Assembly: GCA_029224185.1 (NCBI GenBank)
Contig: CM055191.1
Coordinates: 26,357,805-26,421,804, forward strand
DNA length: 64,000 nucleotides
Source of the DNA: Karalla daura
Lineage: Eukaryota > Chordata > Actinopteri > Chaetodontiformes > Leiognathidae
Direction of reading: 5' to 3'
Shown: positions 23,693 to 36,392 of the stretch, piece by piece
Layout: the number at the start of each line of letters is the position of its first letter
Position numbering within the stretch: the first letter of the stretch is position 1
Notes under the pieces: generated by a model
Seen by the model: only the letters and a program-made list of their open reading frames with translations
Databases searched by the model: none
Told to the model about the DNA's origin: nothing
Program-made: the position numbers and the translations under genes

Positions 23693-24461
23693 GACACCAT
23701 TTGGAGTGTCTACTATGAAAACTGTGGCCACACGCGAGGAGTACTGTAACGTTGAACACCGATGGCAGCGGTGGGAAAATGAATGGGGGCTTATGGAGAG
23801 AAGAGGCTGCACTGGGCAGACGGTGAGGCTGGTCGTTTAAATTTCACAAGGCGCACGGGTTTATGGCCTGCCCCGCATGAGAGAGCACCAACGTTACTAC
23901 AAAACTGGAAAAAAACATTTTTCTGCTGCTTAAGGTGTGGCTGGGAGCAGCGTGAAAAGAGCAAAACGAGAGCTGATTTTTCAGCGATCCCGCATGTCGG
24001 CCCGGTGCTAAGAAGAGATTGGACATGCCCAATGATGAGGGGGCCATTTCCCACTCTGGGAGTCTCCCAAAGCCTGTGCCATCTGCTGGGGTGCATTGAA
24101 GCTGGACGCCTGATCACTTTGTATTATCATGTCAGCAGAGGACACATTGGAGCAGGTACCTGAGCACATGGTCGCCGAGAACAGGCGCTGCTGAAAAACC
24201 ATACAACCAATCAGTGTGCAACTCGCTACACAAACACACCTCCAGTTTCTTGAATTTTTGAAATAAAAATGAAGTTTCAAAGTCAAAGTATGGCAACGTT
24301 GCAGATGTTTGTTTGTGGAGTTCTGTTTTTCCCATTCATTCTTATGGGAAAAAGCCAAATTGGCCAAGTGATAAACATTTGGCTCTATGGAGACAACGCT
24401 TTCACCAATCTGGAATATGAGCTCACTGTCACACCATAGGGGAGAGTCTCCAGAACGCCCT
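23693..24461 (+). repeat. Monomer m32 (U2, = m8), 769 bp
   Basis: H3 with the same 2-bp head deletion as m8; M1 with caatgatgag; T2. Confidence 0.96.
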
Positions 24462-25033
24462 GACGCAATTTGGTGTGTGTACTATGAAAACTGTGGCCAC
24501 AGTCGCGAGGAGAAGTGTAAGGTTTAACATTGATGGCAGCGGTGGGAAAATGAATGGGGGCTGCCCGGTCGGCCCGGTGCTAAGAAGAGATTGGACATGC
24601 CCAATGCTGAGGGGGCCATTTCCCACTCTGGGAGTCTCCCAAAGCCTGTGCCATCTGCTGGGGTGCATTGAAGCTGGACGTCTGATCACTTTGTATTATC
24701 ATGTCAGCAGAGGAGACATTGGGGCAGGTACCTGAGCACATGGTTGCCGAGAACAGGCGCTGCTGAAAAACCATACAACCTATCAGCGTGCAACTTGCTA
24801 CACAAACACAACACAAGATTCTTCAATTTTTGAAATGAAAATGAAGTTTCAAAGTCAAAGTATGGCAACGTTGCGAATGTTTGTTTGTGGAGTTCTGTTT
24901 TTCCCATTCATTCTTATGGGAAAAAGCCAAATTGGCCAAGTGATAAACATTTGGCTCTATGGAGACAACGCTTTCACCTATCTGGAATATGAGCTTACTG
25001 TCACGCCGTAGGGGAGAGTCTCCAGATTGCCCT
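24462..25033 (+). repeat. Monomer m33 (U2, = m9), deleted to 572 bp
   Basis: Same 205-bp deletion and gcccgg junction insert (24563-24568) as m9. Private t24681 gives gacgtctgatc. Confidence 0.95.
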
Positions 25034-25804
25034 GACACGATTTGGAGTGTCTACTATGAAAACTGTGGCCACAGTCGCGAGGAGTACTGTAACGTTGAAC
25101 ACCGATGGCAGCGGTGGGAAAATGAATGGGGGCTTATGGAGAGAAGAGGCTGCACTGGGCAGACGGTGAGGCTGGTCGTTTAAATTTCACAAGGCGCACG
25201 GGTTTATGGCCTGCCCCGCATGAGAGAGCACCAACGTTACTTCAAAACTGGAAAAAAACATTTTTCTGCTGCTTAAGGTGTGGCTGGGAGCAGCGTGAAA
25301 AGAGCGAAACGAGAGCTGATTTTTCAGCGATCCCGCATGTCGGCCCGGTGCTAAGAAGAGATTGGACATGCCCAATGCTGAGGGGGCCATTTTCCACTCT
25401 TGGAGTCTCCCAAAGCCTGTGCCATCTGCTGGGGTGCATTGAAGCTGGACGCCTGATCACTTTGTATTATCATGTCAGCAGAGGAGACATTGGAGCAGGT
25501 ACCTGAGCACATGGTCGCCGAGAACAGGCGCTGCTGAAAAACCATGCAACCAATCAGTGTGCAACTCGCTACACAAACACACCTCCAGTTTCTTGAATTT
25601 TTGAAATAAAAATGAAGTTTCAAAGTCAAAGTATGGCAATGTTGCAAATGTTTGTTTGTGGAGTTCTGTTTTTCCCATTCATTCTTATGGGAAAAAGCCA
25701 AATTGGCCAAGAGATAAACATTTGGCTCTATGGAGACAACGCTTTCACCAATCTGGAATATGAGCTCACTGTCACACCGTAGGGGAGAGTCTCCAGAACG
25801 CTCT
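25034..25804 (+). repeat. Monomer m34 (U2, = m10)
   Basis: H3-M1-T2 with gccaagagat, as in m10, but gagacaacgc at 25737 where m10 and m42 have gagaaaacgc. The U2 deletion junction lies in or after this tail. Confidence 0.95.
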
Positions 25805-26574
25805 GACGCGATTTGGTGTGTGTACTACTAAATCTGTGGCCAGAGCTGCGAGGAGAAGTGTAAGGTTGAACATTGATGGCAGCGGTGGGAAAATGAATGG
25901 GAGCTTATGGAGAGAAGAGGCTGCACTGGGCAGACGGTGAGGCTGGTCGTTTAAATTTCACAAGGCGCACGGGTTTATGGCCTGCCCCGCATGAGAGAGC
26001 ACCAACGTTACTACAAAACTGGAAAAAAACATTTTTCTGCTGCTTAAGGTGTGGCTGGGAGCAGCGTGAAAAGAGCGAAACGAGAGCTGATTTTTCAGCG
26101 ATCCCGCATGTCGCACGGGGCTATGAAGAGATTGGACATGCCCAATGCTGAGGGGACCCTTTCCCACTCTGCGAGTCTCCCAGGGCCTGTGCCATCTGCT
26201 GGGGTGCATTGAAGCTGGACGCCTGATCACTTTGTATTATCATGTCAGCAGAGGAGACATTGGAGCAGGTACCTGAGCACATGGTCGCCGAGAACAGGCG
26301 CTGCTGATAAACCATGCAACCAATCAGTGTGCAACTCGCTACACAAACACACCTCCAGTTTCTTGAATTTTTGAAATAAAAATGAAGTTTCAAAGTCAAA
26401 GTATGGCAACGTTGCAAATGTTTGTTTGTGGAGTTCTGTTTTTCCCATTCATTCTTATGGGAAAAAGCCAAATTGGCCAAGTGATAAACATTTGGCTCTA
26501 TGGAGACAACGCTTTCACCTATCTGGAATATGAGCTCACTGTCACACCGTAGGGGAGAGTCTCCAGAGCGCTCT
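25805..26574 (+). repeat. Monomer m35 (U2, = m27)
   Basis: H1-M2 (ggggaccctttcc)-T2 ending agcgctctg. It directly follows an m10-type monomer, so m11-m26 equivalents are skipped. Confidence 0.96.
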
Positions 26575-27345
26575 GACGCGATTTGGTGTGTGTACTACTA
26601 AATCTGTGGCCAGAGCTGCGAGGAGAAGTGTATGGTTGAACATTGATGGCAGCGGTGGGAAAATGAATGGGAGCTTTTGGAGAGAAGAGGCTGCACTGGG
26701 CAGACGGTGAGGCTGGTCGTTTAAATTTCACAAGGCGCACGGGTTTATGGCCTGCCCCGCATGAGAGAGCACCAACGTTACTACAAAACTGGAAAAAAAC
26801 ATTTTTCTGCTTCTTAAGGTGTGGCTGGGAGCAGCGTGAAAAGAGCGAAACGAGAGCTGATTTTTCAGCGATCCCGCATGTCGGCCCGGTGCTAAGAAGA
26901 GATTGGACATGCCCAATGCTGAGGGGGCCATTTCCCACTCTGGGAGTCTCCCAAAGCCTGTGCCATCTGCTGGGGTGCATTGAAGCTGGACGCCTGATCA
27001 CTTTGTATTATCATGTCAGCAGAGGAGACATTGGGGCAGGTACCTGAACACATGGTTGCCGAGAACAGGCGCTGCTGAAAAACCATACAACCTATCAGCG
27101 TGCAACTTGCTACACAAACACAACACAAGATTCTTCAATTTTTGAAATGAAAATGAAGTTTCAAAGTCAAAGTATGGCAACGTTGCGAATGTTTGTTTGT
27201 GGAGTTCTGTTTTTCCCATTCATTCTTTTGGGAAAAAGCCAAATTGGCCAAGTGATAAACATTTGGCTCTATGGAGACAACGCTTTCACCAATCTGGAAT
27301 ATGAGCTCACTGTCACACCATAGGGGAGAGTCTCCAGAACGCCCT
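26575..27345 (+). repeat. Monomer m36 (U3, = m4)
   Basis: H1f-M1-T1a, opening the third long unit. Confidence 0.96.
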
Positions 27346-28116
27346 GACGCAATTTGGTGTGTGTTCTATGAAAACTGTGGCCACAGTCGCGAGGAGAAGT
27401 GTAAGGTTTAACATTGATGGCAGCGGTGGGAAAATGAATGGGGGCTTATGGAGAGAAGAGGCTGCACTGGGCAGACGGTGAGGCTGGTCGTTTAAATTTC
27501 ACAAGGCGCACGGGTTTATGGCCTGCCCCGCATGAGAGAGCACCAACGTTACTACAAAACTGGAAAAAAACATTTTTCTGCTGCTTAAGGTGTGGCTGGG
27601 AGCAGCGTGAAAAGAGCAAAACGAGAGCTGATTTTTCAGCGATCCCGCATGTCGGCCCGGTGCTAAGAAGAGATTGGACATGCCCAATGATGAGGGGGCC
27701 ATTTCCCACTCTGGGAGTCTCCCAAAGCCTGTGCCATCTGCTGGGGTGCATTGAAGCTGGACGCCTGATCACTTTGTATTATCATGTCAGCAGAGGACAC
27801 ATTGGAGCAGGTACCTGAGCACATGGTCGCCGAGAACAGGCGCTGCTGAAAAACCATACAACCAATCAGTGTGCAACTCGCTACACAAACACACCTCCAG
27901 TTTCTTGAATTTTTGAAATAAAAATTAAGTTTCAAAGTCAAAGTATGGCAACGTTGCAGATGTTTGTTTGTGGAGTTCTGTTTTTCCCATTCATTCTTAT
28001 GGGAAAAAGCCAAATTGGCCAAGTGATAAACATTTGGCTCTATGGAGACAACGCTTTCACCAATCTGGAATATGAGCTCACTGTCACACCATAGGGGAGA
28101 GTCTCCAGAACGCCCT
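27346..28116 (+). repeat. Monomer m37 (U3, = m5)
   Basis: H2 (gttc)-M1-T2 with gaggacac and aaaaattaag. Confidence 0.96.
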
Positions 28117-28887
28117 GACGCAATTTGGTGTGTGTTCTATGAAAACTGTGGCCACAGTCGCGAGGAGAAGTGTAAGGTTTAACATTGATGGCAGCGGTGG
28201 GAAAATGAATGGGGGCTTATGGAGAGAAGAGGCTGCACTGGGCAGACGGTGAGGCTGGTCGTTTAAATTTCACAAGGCGCACGGGTTTATGGCCTGCCCT
28301 GCATGAGAGAGCACCAACGTTACTACAAAACTGGAAAAAAACATTTTTCTGCTGCTTAAGGTGTGGCTGGGAGCAGCGTGAAAAGAGTGAAACGAGAGCT
28401 GATTTTTCAGCGATCCCGCATGTCGGCCCGGTGCTAAGAAGAGATTGGACATGCCCAATGCTGAGGGGGCCATTTCCCACTCTGGGAGTCTCCCAAAGCC
28501 TGTGCCATCTGCTGGGGTGCATTGAAGCTGGACGCCTGATCACTTTGTATTATCATGTCAGCAGAGGAGACATTGGAGCAGGTACCTGAGCACATGGTCG
28601 CCGAGAACAGGCGCTGCTGAAAAACCATACAACCTATCAGCGTGCAACTTGCTACACAAACACAACACAAGATTCTTCAATTTTTGAAATGAAAATGAAG
28701 TTTCAAAGTCAAAGTATGGCAACGTTGCGAATGTTTGTTTGTGGAGTTCTGTTTTTCCCATTCATTCTTATGGGAAAAAGCCAAATTGGCCAAGTGATAA
28801 ACATTTGGCTCTATGGAGACAACGCTTTCACCTATCTGGAATATGAGCTCACTGTCACACCGTAGGGGAGAGTCTCCAGAGCGCTCT
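28117..28887 (+). repeat. Monomer m38 (U3, = m6)
   Basis: H2 (gttc)-M1-T1a with gccctgcatg. Confidence 0.96.
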
Positions 28888-29658
28888 GACGCGATTTGGT
28901 GTGTGTACTACTAAATCTGTGGCCAGAGCTGCGAGGAGAAGTGTATGGTTGAACATTGATGGCAGCGGTGGGAAAATGAATGGGAGCTTTTGGAGAGAAG
29001 AGGCTGCACTGGGCAGACGGTGAGGCTGGTCGTTTAAATTTCACAAGGCGCACGGGTTTATGGCCTGCCCCGCATGAGAGAGCACCAACGTTACTACAAA
29101 ACTGGAAAAAAACATTTTTCTGCTTCTTAAGGTGTGGCTGGGAGCAGCGTGAAAAGAGCGAAACGAGAGCTGATTTTTCAGCGATCCCGCATGTCGGCCC
29201 GGTGCTAAGAAGAGATTGGACATGCCCAATGCTGAGGGGGCCATTTCCCACTCTGGGAGTATCCCAAAGCCTGTGCCATCTGCTGGGGTGCATTGAAGCT
29301 GGACGCCTGATCACTTTGTATTATCATGTCAGCAGAGGAGACATTGGGGCAGGTACCTGAACACATGGTTGCCGAGAACAGGCGCTGCTGAAAAACCATA
29401 CAACCTATCAGCGTGCAACTTGCTACACAAACACAACACAAGATTCTTCAATTTTTGAAATGAAAATGAAGTTTCAAAGTCAAAGTATGGCAACGTTGCG
29501 AATGTTTGTTTGTGGAGTTCTGTTTTTCCCATTCATTCTTTTGGGAAAAAGCCAAATTGGCCAAGTGATAAACATTTGGCTCTATGGAGACAACGCTTTC
29601 ACCTATCTGGAATATGAGCTTACTGTCACGCCGTAGGGGAGAGTCTCCAGATTGCCCT
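28888..29658 (+). repeat. Monomer m39 (U3, = m7)
   Basis: H1f-M1-T1a with gggagtatccc. Confidence 0.96.
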
Positions 29659-30427
29659 GACACCATTTGGAGTGTCTACTATGAAAACTGTGGCCACACG
29701 CGAGGAGTACTGTAACGTTGAACACCGATGGCAGCGGTGGGAAAATGAATGGGGGCTTATGGAGAGAAGAGGCTGCACTGGGCAGACGGTGAGGCTGGTC
29801 GTTTAAATTTCACAAGGCGCACGGGTTTATGGCCTGCCCCGCATGAGAGAGCACCAACGTTACTACAAAACTGGAAAAAAACATTTTTCTGCTGCTTAAG
29901 GTGTGGCTGGGAGCAGCGTGAAAAGAGCAAAACGAGAGCTGATTTTTCAGCGATCCCGCATGTCGGCCCGGTGCTAAGAAGAGATTGGACATGCCCAATG
30001 ATGAGGGGGCCATTTCCCACTCTGGGAGTCTCCCAAAGCCTGTGCCATCTGCTGGGGTGCATTGAAGCTGGACGCCTGATCACTTTGTATTATCATGTCA
30101 GCAGAGGACACATTGGAGCAGGTACCTGAGCACATGGTCGCCGAGAACAGGCGCTGCTGAAAAACCATACAACCAATCAGTGTGCAACTCGCTACACAAA
30201 CACACCTCCAGTTTCTTGAATTTTTGAAATAAAAATGAAGTTTCAAAGTCAAAGTATGGCAACGTTGCAGATGTTTGTTTGTGGAGTTCTGTTTTTCCCA
30301 TTCATTCTTATGGGAAAAAGCCAAATTGGCCAAGTGATAAACATTTGGCTCTATGGAGACAACGCTTTCACCAATCTGGAATATGAGCTCACTGTCACAC
30401 CATAGGGGAGAGTCTCCAGAACGCCCT
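29659..30427 (+). repeat. Monomer m40 (U3, = m8), 769 bp
   Basis: H3 with the 2-bp head deletion; M1 with caatgatgag; T2 with ttgcagatg. Confidence 0.96.
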
Positions 30428-30999
30428 GACGCAATTTGGTGTGTGTACTATGAAAACTGTGGCCACAGTCGCGAGGAGAAGTGTAAGGTTTAACATTGAT
30501 GGCAGCGGTGGGAAAATGAATGGGGGCTGCCCGGTCGGCCCGGTGCTAAGAAGAGATTGGACATGCCCAATGCTGAGGGGGCCATTTCCCACTCTGGGAG
30601 TCTCCCAAAGCCTGTGCCATCTGCTGGGGTGCATTGAAGCTGGACGCCTGATCACTTTGTATTATCATGTCAGCAGAGGAGACATTGGGGCAGGTACCTG
30701 AGCACATGGTTGCCGAGAACAGGCGCTGCTGAAAAACCATACAACCTATCAGCGTGCAACTTGCTACACAAACACAACACAAGATTCTTCAATTTTTGAA
30801 ATGAAAATGAAGTTTCAAAGTCAAAGTATGGCAACGTTGCGAATGTTTGTTTGTGGAGTTCTGTTTTTCCCATTCATTCTTATGGGAAAAAGCCAAATTG
30901 GCCAAGTGATAAACATTTGGCTCTATGGAGACAACGCTTTCACCTATCTGGAATATGAGCTTACTGTCACGCCGTAGGGGAGAGTCTCCAGATTGCCCT
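30428..30999 (+). repeat. Monomer m41 (U3, = m9), deleted to 572 bp
   Basis: Third copy of the 205-bp deletion with the gcccgg insert (30529-30534). Keeps c30647 where m33 has t. Confidence 0.95.
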
Positions 31000-31770
31000 G
31001 ACACGATTTGGAGTGTCTACTATGAAAACTGTGGCCACAGTCGCGAGGAGTACTGTAACGTTGAACACCGATGGCAGCGGTGGGAAAATGAATGGGGGCT
31101 TATGGAGAGAAGAGGCTGCACTGGGCAGACGGTGAGGCTGGTCGTTTAAATTTCACAAGGCGCACGGGTTTATGGCCTGCCCCGCATGAGAGAGCACCAA
31201 CGTTACTTCAAAACTGGAAAAAAACATTTTTCTGCTGCTTAAGGTGTGGCTGGGAGCAGCGTGAAAAGAGCGAAACGAGAGCTGATTTTTCAGCGATCCC
31301 GCATGTCGGCCCGGTGCTAAGAAGAGATTGGACATGCCCAATGCTGAGGGGGCCATTTTCCACTCTTGGAGTCTCCCAAAGCCTGTGCCATCTGCTGGGG
31401 TGCATTGAAGCTGGACGCCTGATCACTTTGTATTATCATGTCAGCAGAGGAGACATTGGAGCAGGTACCTGAGCACATGGTCGCCGAGAACAGGCGCTGC
31501 TGAAAAACCATGCAACCAATCAGTGTGCAACTCGCTACACAAACACACCTCCAGTTTCTTGAATTTTTGAAATAAAAATGAAGTTTCAAAGTCAAAGTAT
31601 GGCAATGTTGCAAATGTTTGTTTGTGGAGTTCTGTTTTTCCCATTCATTCTTATGGGAAAAAGCCAAATTGGCCAAGAGATAAACATTTGGCTCTATGGA
31701 GAAAACGCTTTCACCAATCTGGAATATGAGCTCACTGTCACACCGTAGGGGAGAGTCTCCAGAACGCTCT
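31000..31770 (+). repeat. Monomer m42 (U3, = m10)
   Basis: H3-M1-T2 with cgttacttc, gccaagagat and gagaaaacgc, matching m10 rather than m34. Confidence 0.96.
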
Positions 31771-32540
31771 GACGCGATTTGGTGTGTGTACTACTAAATC
31801 TGTGGCCAGAGCTGCGAGGAGAAGTGTAAGGTTGAACATTGATGGCAGCGGTGGGAAAATGAATGGGAGCTTATGGAGAGAAGAGGCTGCACTGGGCAGA
31901 CGGTGAGGCTGGTCGTTTAAATTTCACAAGGCGCACGGGTTTATGGCCTGCCCCGCATGAGAGAGCACCAACGTTACTACAAAACTGGAAAAAAACATTT
32001 TTCTGCTGCTTAAGGTGTGGCTGGGAGCAGCGTGAAAAGAGCGAAACGAGAGCTGATTTTTAAGCGATCCCGCATGTCGCACGGGGCTATGAAGAGATTG
32101 GACATGCCCAATGCTGAGGGGGCCCTTTCCCACTCTGCGAGTCTCCCAGGGCCTGTGCCATCTGCTGGGGTGCATTGAAGCTGGACGCCTCATCACTTTG
32201 TATTATCATGTCAGCAGAGGAGACATTGGAGCAGGTACCTGAGCACATGGTCGCCGAGAACAGGCGCTGCTGATAAACCATGCAACCAATCAGTGTGCAA
32301 CTCGCTACACAAACACACCTCCAGTTTCTTGAATTTTTGAAATAAAAATGAAGTTTCAAAGTCAAAGTATGGCAACGTTGCAAATGTTTGTTTGTGGAGT
32401 TCTGTTTTTCCCATTCATTCTTATGGGAAAAAGCCAAATTGGCCAAGTGATAAACATTTGGCTCTATGGAGACAACGCTTTCACCTATCTGGAATATGAG
32501 CTCACTGTCACACCGTAGGGGAGAGTCTCCAGAACGCTCT
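31771..32540 (+). repeat. Monomer m43 (U3, = m11)
   Basis: H1-M2-T2 with gacgcctcatc. Lacks the private g8072 of m11. Confidence 0.96.
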
Positions 32541-33310
32541 GACGCGATTTGGTGTGTGTACTACTAAATCTGTGGCCAGAGCTGCGAGGAGAAGTGTAAG
32601 GTTGAAAATTGATGGCAGCGGTGGGAAAATGAATGGGAGCTTATGGAGAGAAGAGGCTGCACTGGGCAGACGGTGAGGCTGGTCGTTTAAATTTCACAAG
32701 GCGCACGGGTTTATGGCCTGCCCCGCATGAGAGAGCACCAACGTTACTACAAAACTGGAAAAAAACATTTTTCTGCTGCTTAAGGTGTGGCTGGGAGCAG
32801 CGTGAAAAGAGCGAAACGAGAGCTGATTTTTTAGCGATCCCGCATGTCGCACGGGGCTATGAAGAGATTGGACATGCCCAATGCTGAGGGGGCCCTTTCC
32901 CACTCTGCGAGTCTCCCAGGGTCTGTGCCATCTGCTGGGGTGCATTGAAGCTGGACGCCTCATCACTTTGTATTATCATGTCAGCAGAGGAGACATTGGA
33001 GCAGGTACCTGAGCACATGGTCGCCGAGAACAGGCGCTGCTGATAAACCATGCAACCAATCAGTGTGCAACTCGCTACACAAACACACCTCCAGTTTCTT
33101 GAATTTTTGAAATAAAAATGAAGTTTCAAAGTCAAAGTATGGCAACGTTGCAAATGTTTGTTTGTGGAGTTCTGTTTTTCCCATTCATTCTTATGGGAAA
33201 AAGCCAAATTGGCCAAGTGATAAACATTTGGCTCTATGGAGACAACGCTTTCACCTATCTGGAATATGAGCTTACTGTCACGCCGTAGGGGAGAGTCTCC
33301 AGATTGCCCT
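32541..33310 (+). repeat. Monomer m44 (U3, = m12)
   Basis: H1 (gttgaaaattg)-M2-T2 with ttttttagcg. Confidence 0.96.
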
Positions 33311-34081
33311 GACACGATTTGGAGTGTCTTCTATGAAAACTGTGGCCACAGTCGCGAGGAGTACTGTAACGTTGAACACCGATGGCAGCGGTGGGAAAAT
33401 GAATGGGGGCTTATGGAGAGAAGAGGCTACACTGGGCAGACGGTGAGGCTGGTCGTTTAAATTTCACAAGGCGCACGGGTTTATGGCCTGCCCCGCATGA
33501 GAGAGCACCAACGTTACGACAAAACTGGAAAAAAACATTTTTCTGCTGCTTAAGGTGTGGCTGGGAGCAGCGTGAAAAGAGTGAAACGAGAGCTGATTTT
33601 TCAGCGATCCCGCATGTCGGCCCGGTGCTAAGAAGAGATTGGACATGCCCAATGCTGAGGGGGCCATTTCCCACTCTGGGAGTCTCCCAAAGCCTGTGCC
33701 ATCTGCTGGGGTGCATTGAAGCTGGACGCCTCATCACTTTGTATTATCATGTCAGCAGAGGAGACATTGGAGCAGGTACCTGAGCACATGGTCGCCGAGA
33801 ACAGGCGCTGCTGAAAAACCATACAACCTATCAGCGTGCAACTTGCTACACAAACACACCACAAGATTCTTCAATTTTTGAAATGAAAATGAAGTTTCAA
33901 AGTCAAAGTATGGCAACGTTGCGAATGTTTGTTTGTGGAGTTCTGTTTTTCCCATTCATTCTTATGGGAAAAAGCCAAATTGGCCAAGTGATAAACATTT
34001 GGCTCGATGGAGACAACGCTTTTACCAATCTGGAATATGAGCTCACTGTCACACCGCAGGGGAGAGTCTCCAGAACGCCCT
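33311..34081 (+). repeat. Monomer m45 (U3, = m13)
   Basis: H3 (gtgtcttctatg)-M1-T1b with cgttacgac and ggctcgatgg. Last monomer in register at the 24,261-bp shift. Confidence 0.96.
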
Positions 34082-34851
34082 GACGCGAATTGGTGTGTTT
34101 ACTATGAAAACTGTGGCCACAGTCGCGAGGAGAAGTGTAAGGTTTAACATTGATGGCAGCGGTGGGAAAATGAATGGGGCTTATGGAGAGAAGAGGCTGC
34201 ACTGGGCAGACGGTGAGGCTGGTCGTTTAAATTTCACAAGGCGCACGGGTTTATGGCCTGCCCCGCATGAGAGAGCACCAACGTTACTACAAAACTGGAA
34301 AAAAACATTTTTCTGCTGCTTAAGGTGTGGCTGGGAGCAGCGTGAAAAGAGCGAAACGAGAGCTGATTTTTCAGCGATCCCACATGTCGGCCCGGTGCTA
34401 AGAAGAGATTGGACATGCCCAATGCTGAGGGGGCCATTTCCCACTCTTGGAGTCTCCCAAAGCCTGAGCCATCTGCTGGGGTGCATTGAAGCTGGACGCC
34501 TGATCACTTTGTATTATCATGTCAGCAGAGGAGACATTGGGGCAGGTACCTGAGCACATGGTTGCCGAGAACAGGCGCTGCTGAAAAACAATACAACCTA
34601 TCAGCGTGCAACTCGCTACACAAACACACCACAAGATTTATCAATTTTTGAAAAGAAAATGAAGTTTCAAAGTCAAAGTATGGCAACGTTGCGAATGTTT
34701 GTTTGTGGAGTTCTGTTTTTCCCATTCATTTTTATGGGAACAAGCCAAATTGGCCAAGTGATAAACATTTGGCTCTATGGAGACAACGCTTTCACCTATC
34801 TGGAATATGAGCTTACTGTCACGCCGTAGGGGAGAGTCTCCAGATTGCCCT
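34082..34851 (+). repeat. Monomer m46 (U3, inserted/replaced)
   Basis: H4-M1-T1b with many private bases: cccacatgtcgg, agcctgagcc, aaaaacaatac, gatttatcaa, gaaaagaaaatg, catttttatggg and acaagcc. No counterpart elsewhere in the window. Confidence 0.94.
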
Positions 34852-35622
34852 GACACGATTTGGAGTGTCTACTATGAAAACTGTGGCCACAGTCGCGAGG
34901 AGTACTGTAACGTTGAACACCGATGGCAGCGGTGGGAAAATGAATGGGGGCTTATGGAGAGAAGAGGCTGCACTGGGCAGACGGTGAGGCTGGTCGTTTA
35001 AATTTCACAAGGCGCACGGGTTTATGGCCTGCCCCGCATGAGAGAGCACCAACGTTACTACAAAACTGGAAAAAAACATTTTTCTGCTGCTTAAGGTGTG
35101 GCTGGGAGCAGCGTGAAAAGAGTGAAACAAGAGCTGATTTTTCAGCGATCCCGCATGTCAGCCCGGTGCTAAGAAGAGATTGGACATGCCCAATGCTGAG
35201 GGGGCCATTTCCCACTCTGGGAGTCTCCCAAAGCCTGTGCCATCTGCTGGGGTGCATTGAAGCTGGACGCCTGATCACTTTGTATTATCATGTCAGCAGA
35301 GGAGACATTGGAGCAGGTACCTGAGCACATGGTCGCCGAGAACAGGCGCTGCTGAAAAACCATACAACCTATCAGCGTGCAACTTGCTACACAAACACAC
35401 CACAAGATTCTTCAATTTTTGAAATGAAAATGAAGTTTCAAAGTCAAAGTATGGCAACGTTGCGAATGTTTGTTTGTGGAGTTCTGTTTTTCCCATTCAT
35501 TCTTATGGGAAAAAGCCAAATTGGCCAAGTGATAAACATTTGGCTCTATGGAGACAACGCTTTCACCAATCTGGAATATGAGCTCACTGTCACACCGCAG
35601 GAGAGAGTCTCCAGAACGCCCT
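34852..35622 (+). repeat. Monomer m47 (U3, inserted/replaced)
   Basis: H3-M1-T1b. CpG-derived aaacaagag (35129) and catgtcagcc (35160) are private. The tail ends ccgcaggagag as in m14. Confidence 0.94.
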
Positions 35623-36392
35623 GACGCGAATTGGTGTGTTTACTATGAAAACTGTGGCCACAGTCGCGAGGAGAAGTGTAAGGTTTAACATTGATGGCAG
35701 CGGTGGGAAAATGAATGGGGCTTATGGAGAGAAGAGGCTGCACTGGGCAGACGGTGAGGCTGGTTGTATAAATTTCACAAGGCGCACGGGTTTATGGCCT
35801 GCCCCGCATGAGAGAGCACCAACGTTACTACAAAACTGGAAAAAAACATTTTTCTGCTGCTTAAGGTGTGGCTGGGAGCAGCGTGAAAAGAGTGAAACGA
35901 GAGCTGATTTTTCAGCGATCCCGCATGTCGGCCCGGTGCAAAGAAGAGATTGGACATGCCCAATGCTGAGGGGGCCATTTCCCACTCTGGGAGTCTCCCA
36001 AAGCCTGTGCCATCTGCTGGGGTGCATTGAAGCTGGACGCCTGATCACTTTGTATTATCATGTCAGCAGAGGAGACATTGGAGCAGGTACCTGAGCACAT
36101 GGTCGCCGAGAACAGGCGCTGCTGAAAAACCATACAACCTATCAGCGTGCAACTTGCTACACAAACACACCACAAGATTCTTCAATTTTTGAAATGAAAA
36201 TGAAGTTTCAAAGTCAAAGTATGGCAACGTTGCGAATGTTTGTTTGTGGAGTTCTGTTTTTCCCATTCATTCTTATGGGAAAAAGCCAAATTGGCCAAGT
36301 GATAAACATTTGGCTCTATGGAGACAACGCTTTCACCAATCTGGAATATGAGCTCACTGTCACACCGCAGGAGAGAGTCTCCAGAACGCCCT
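35623..36392 (+). repeat. Monomer m48 (U3, inserted)
   Basis: H4-M1a-T1b: an m15-type front with TATAAA at 35767, joined to an m14-type tail. Confidence 0.95.

Larger units (their letters stand above)
20609..26574 (+). repeat. Higher-order unit U2, internally deleted, 8 monomers, 5,966 bp
   Basis: Monomers m28-m34 match m4-m10 in order and diagnostic bases, and m35 matches m27. The counterparts of m11-m26 (16 monomers, 12,329 bp) are missing. Read from m27, the segment also forms a tandem repeat of period 5,966 bp: 19839-25804 against 25805-31770. Only isolated differences were seen, for example t24681 against c30647 and c25737 against a31703. Confidence 0.85.
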
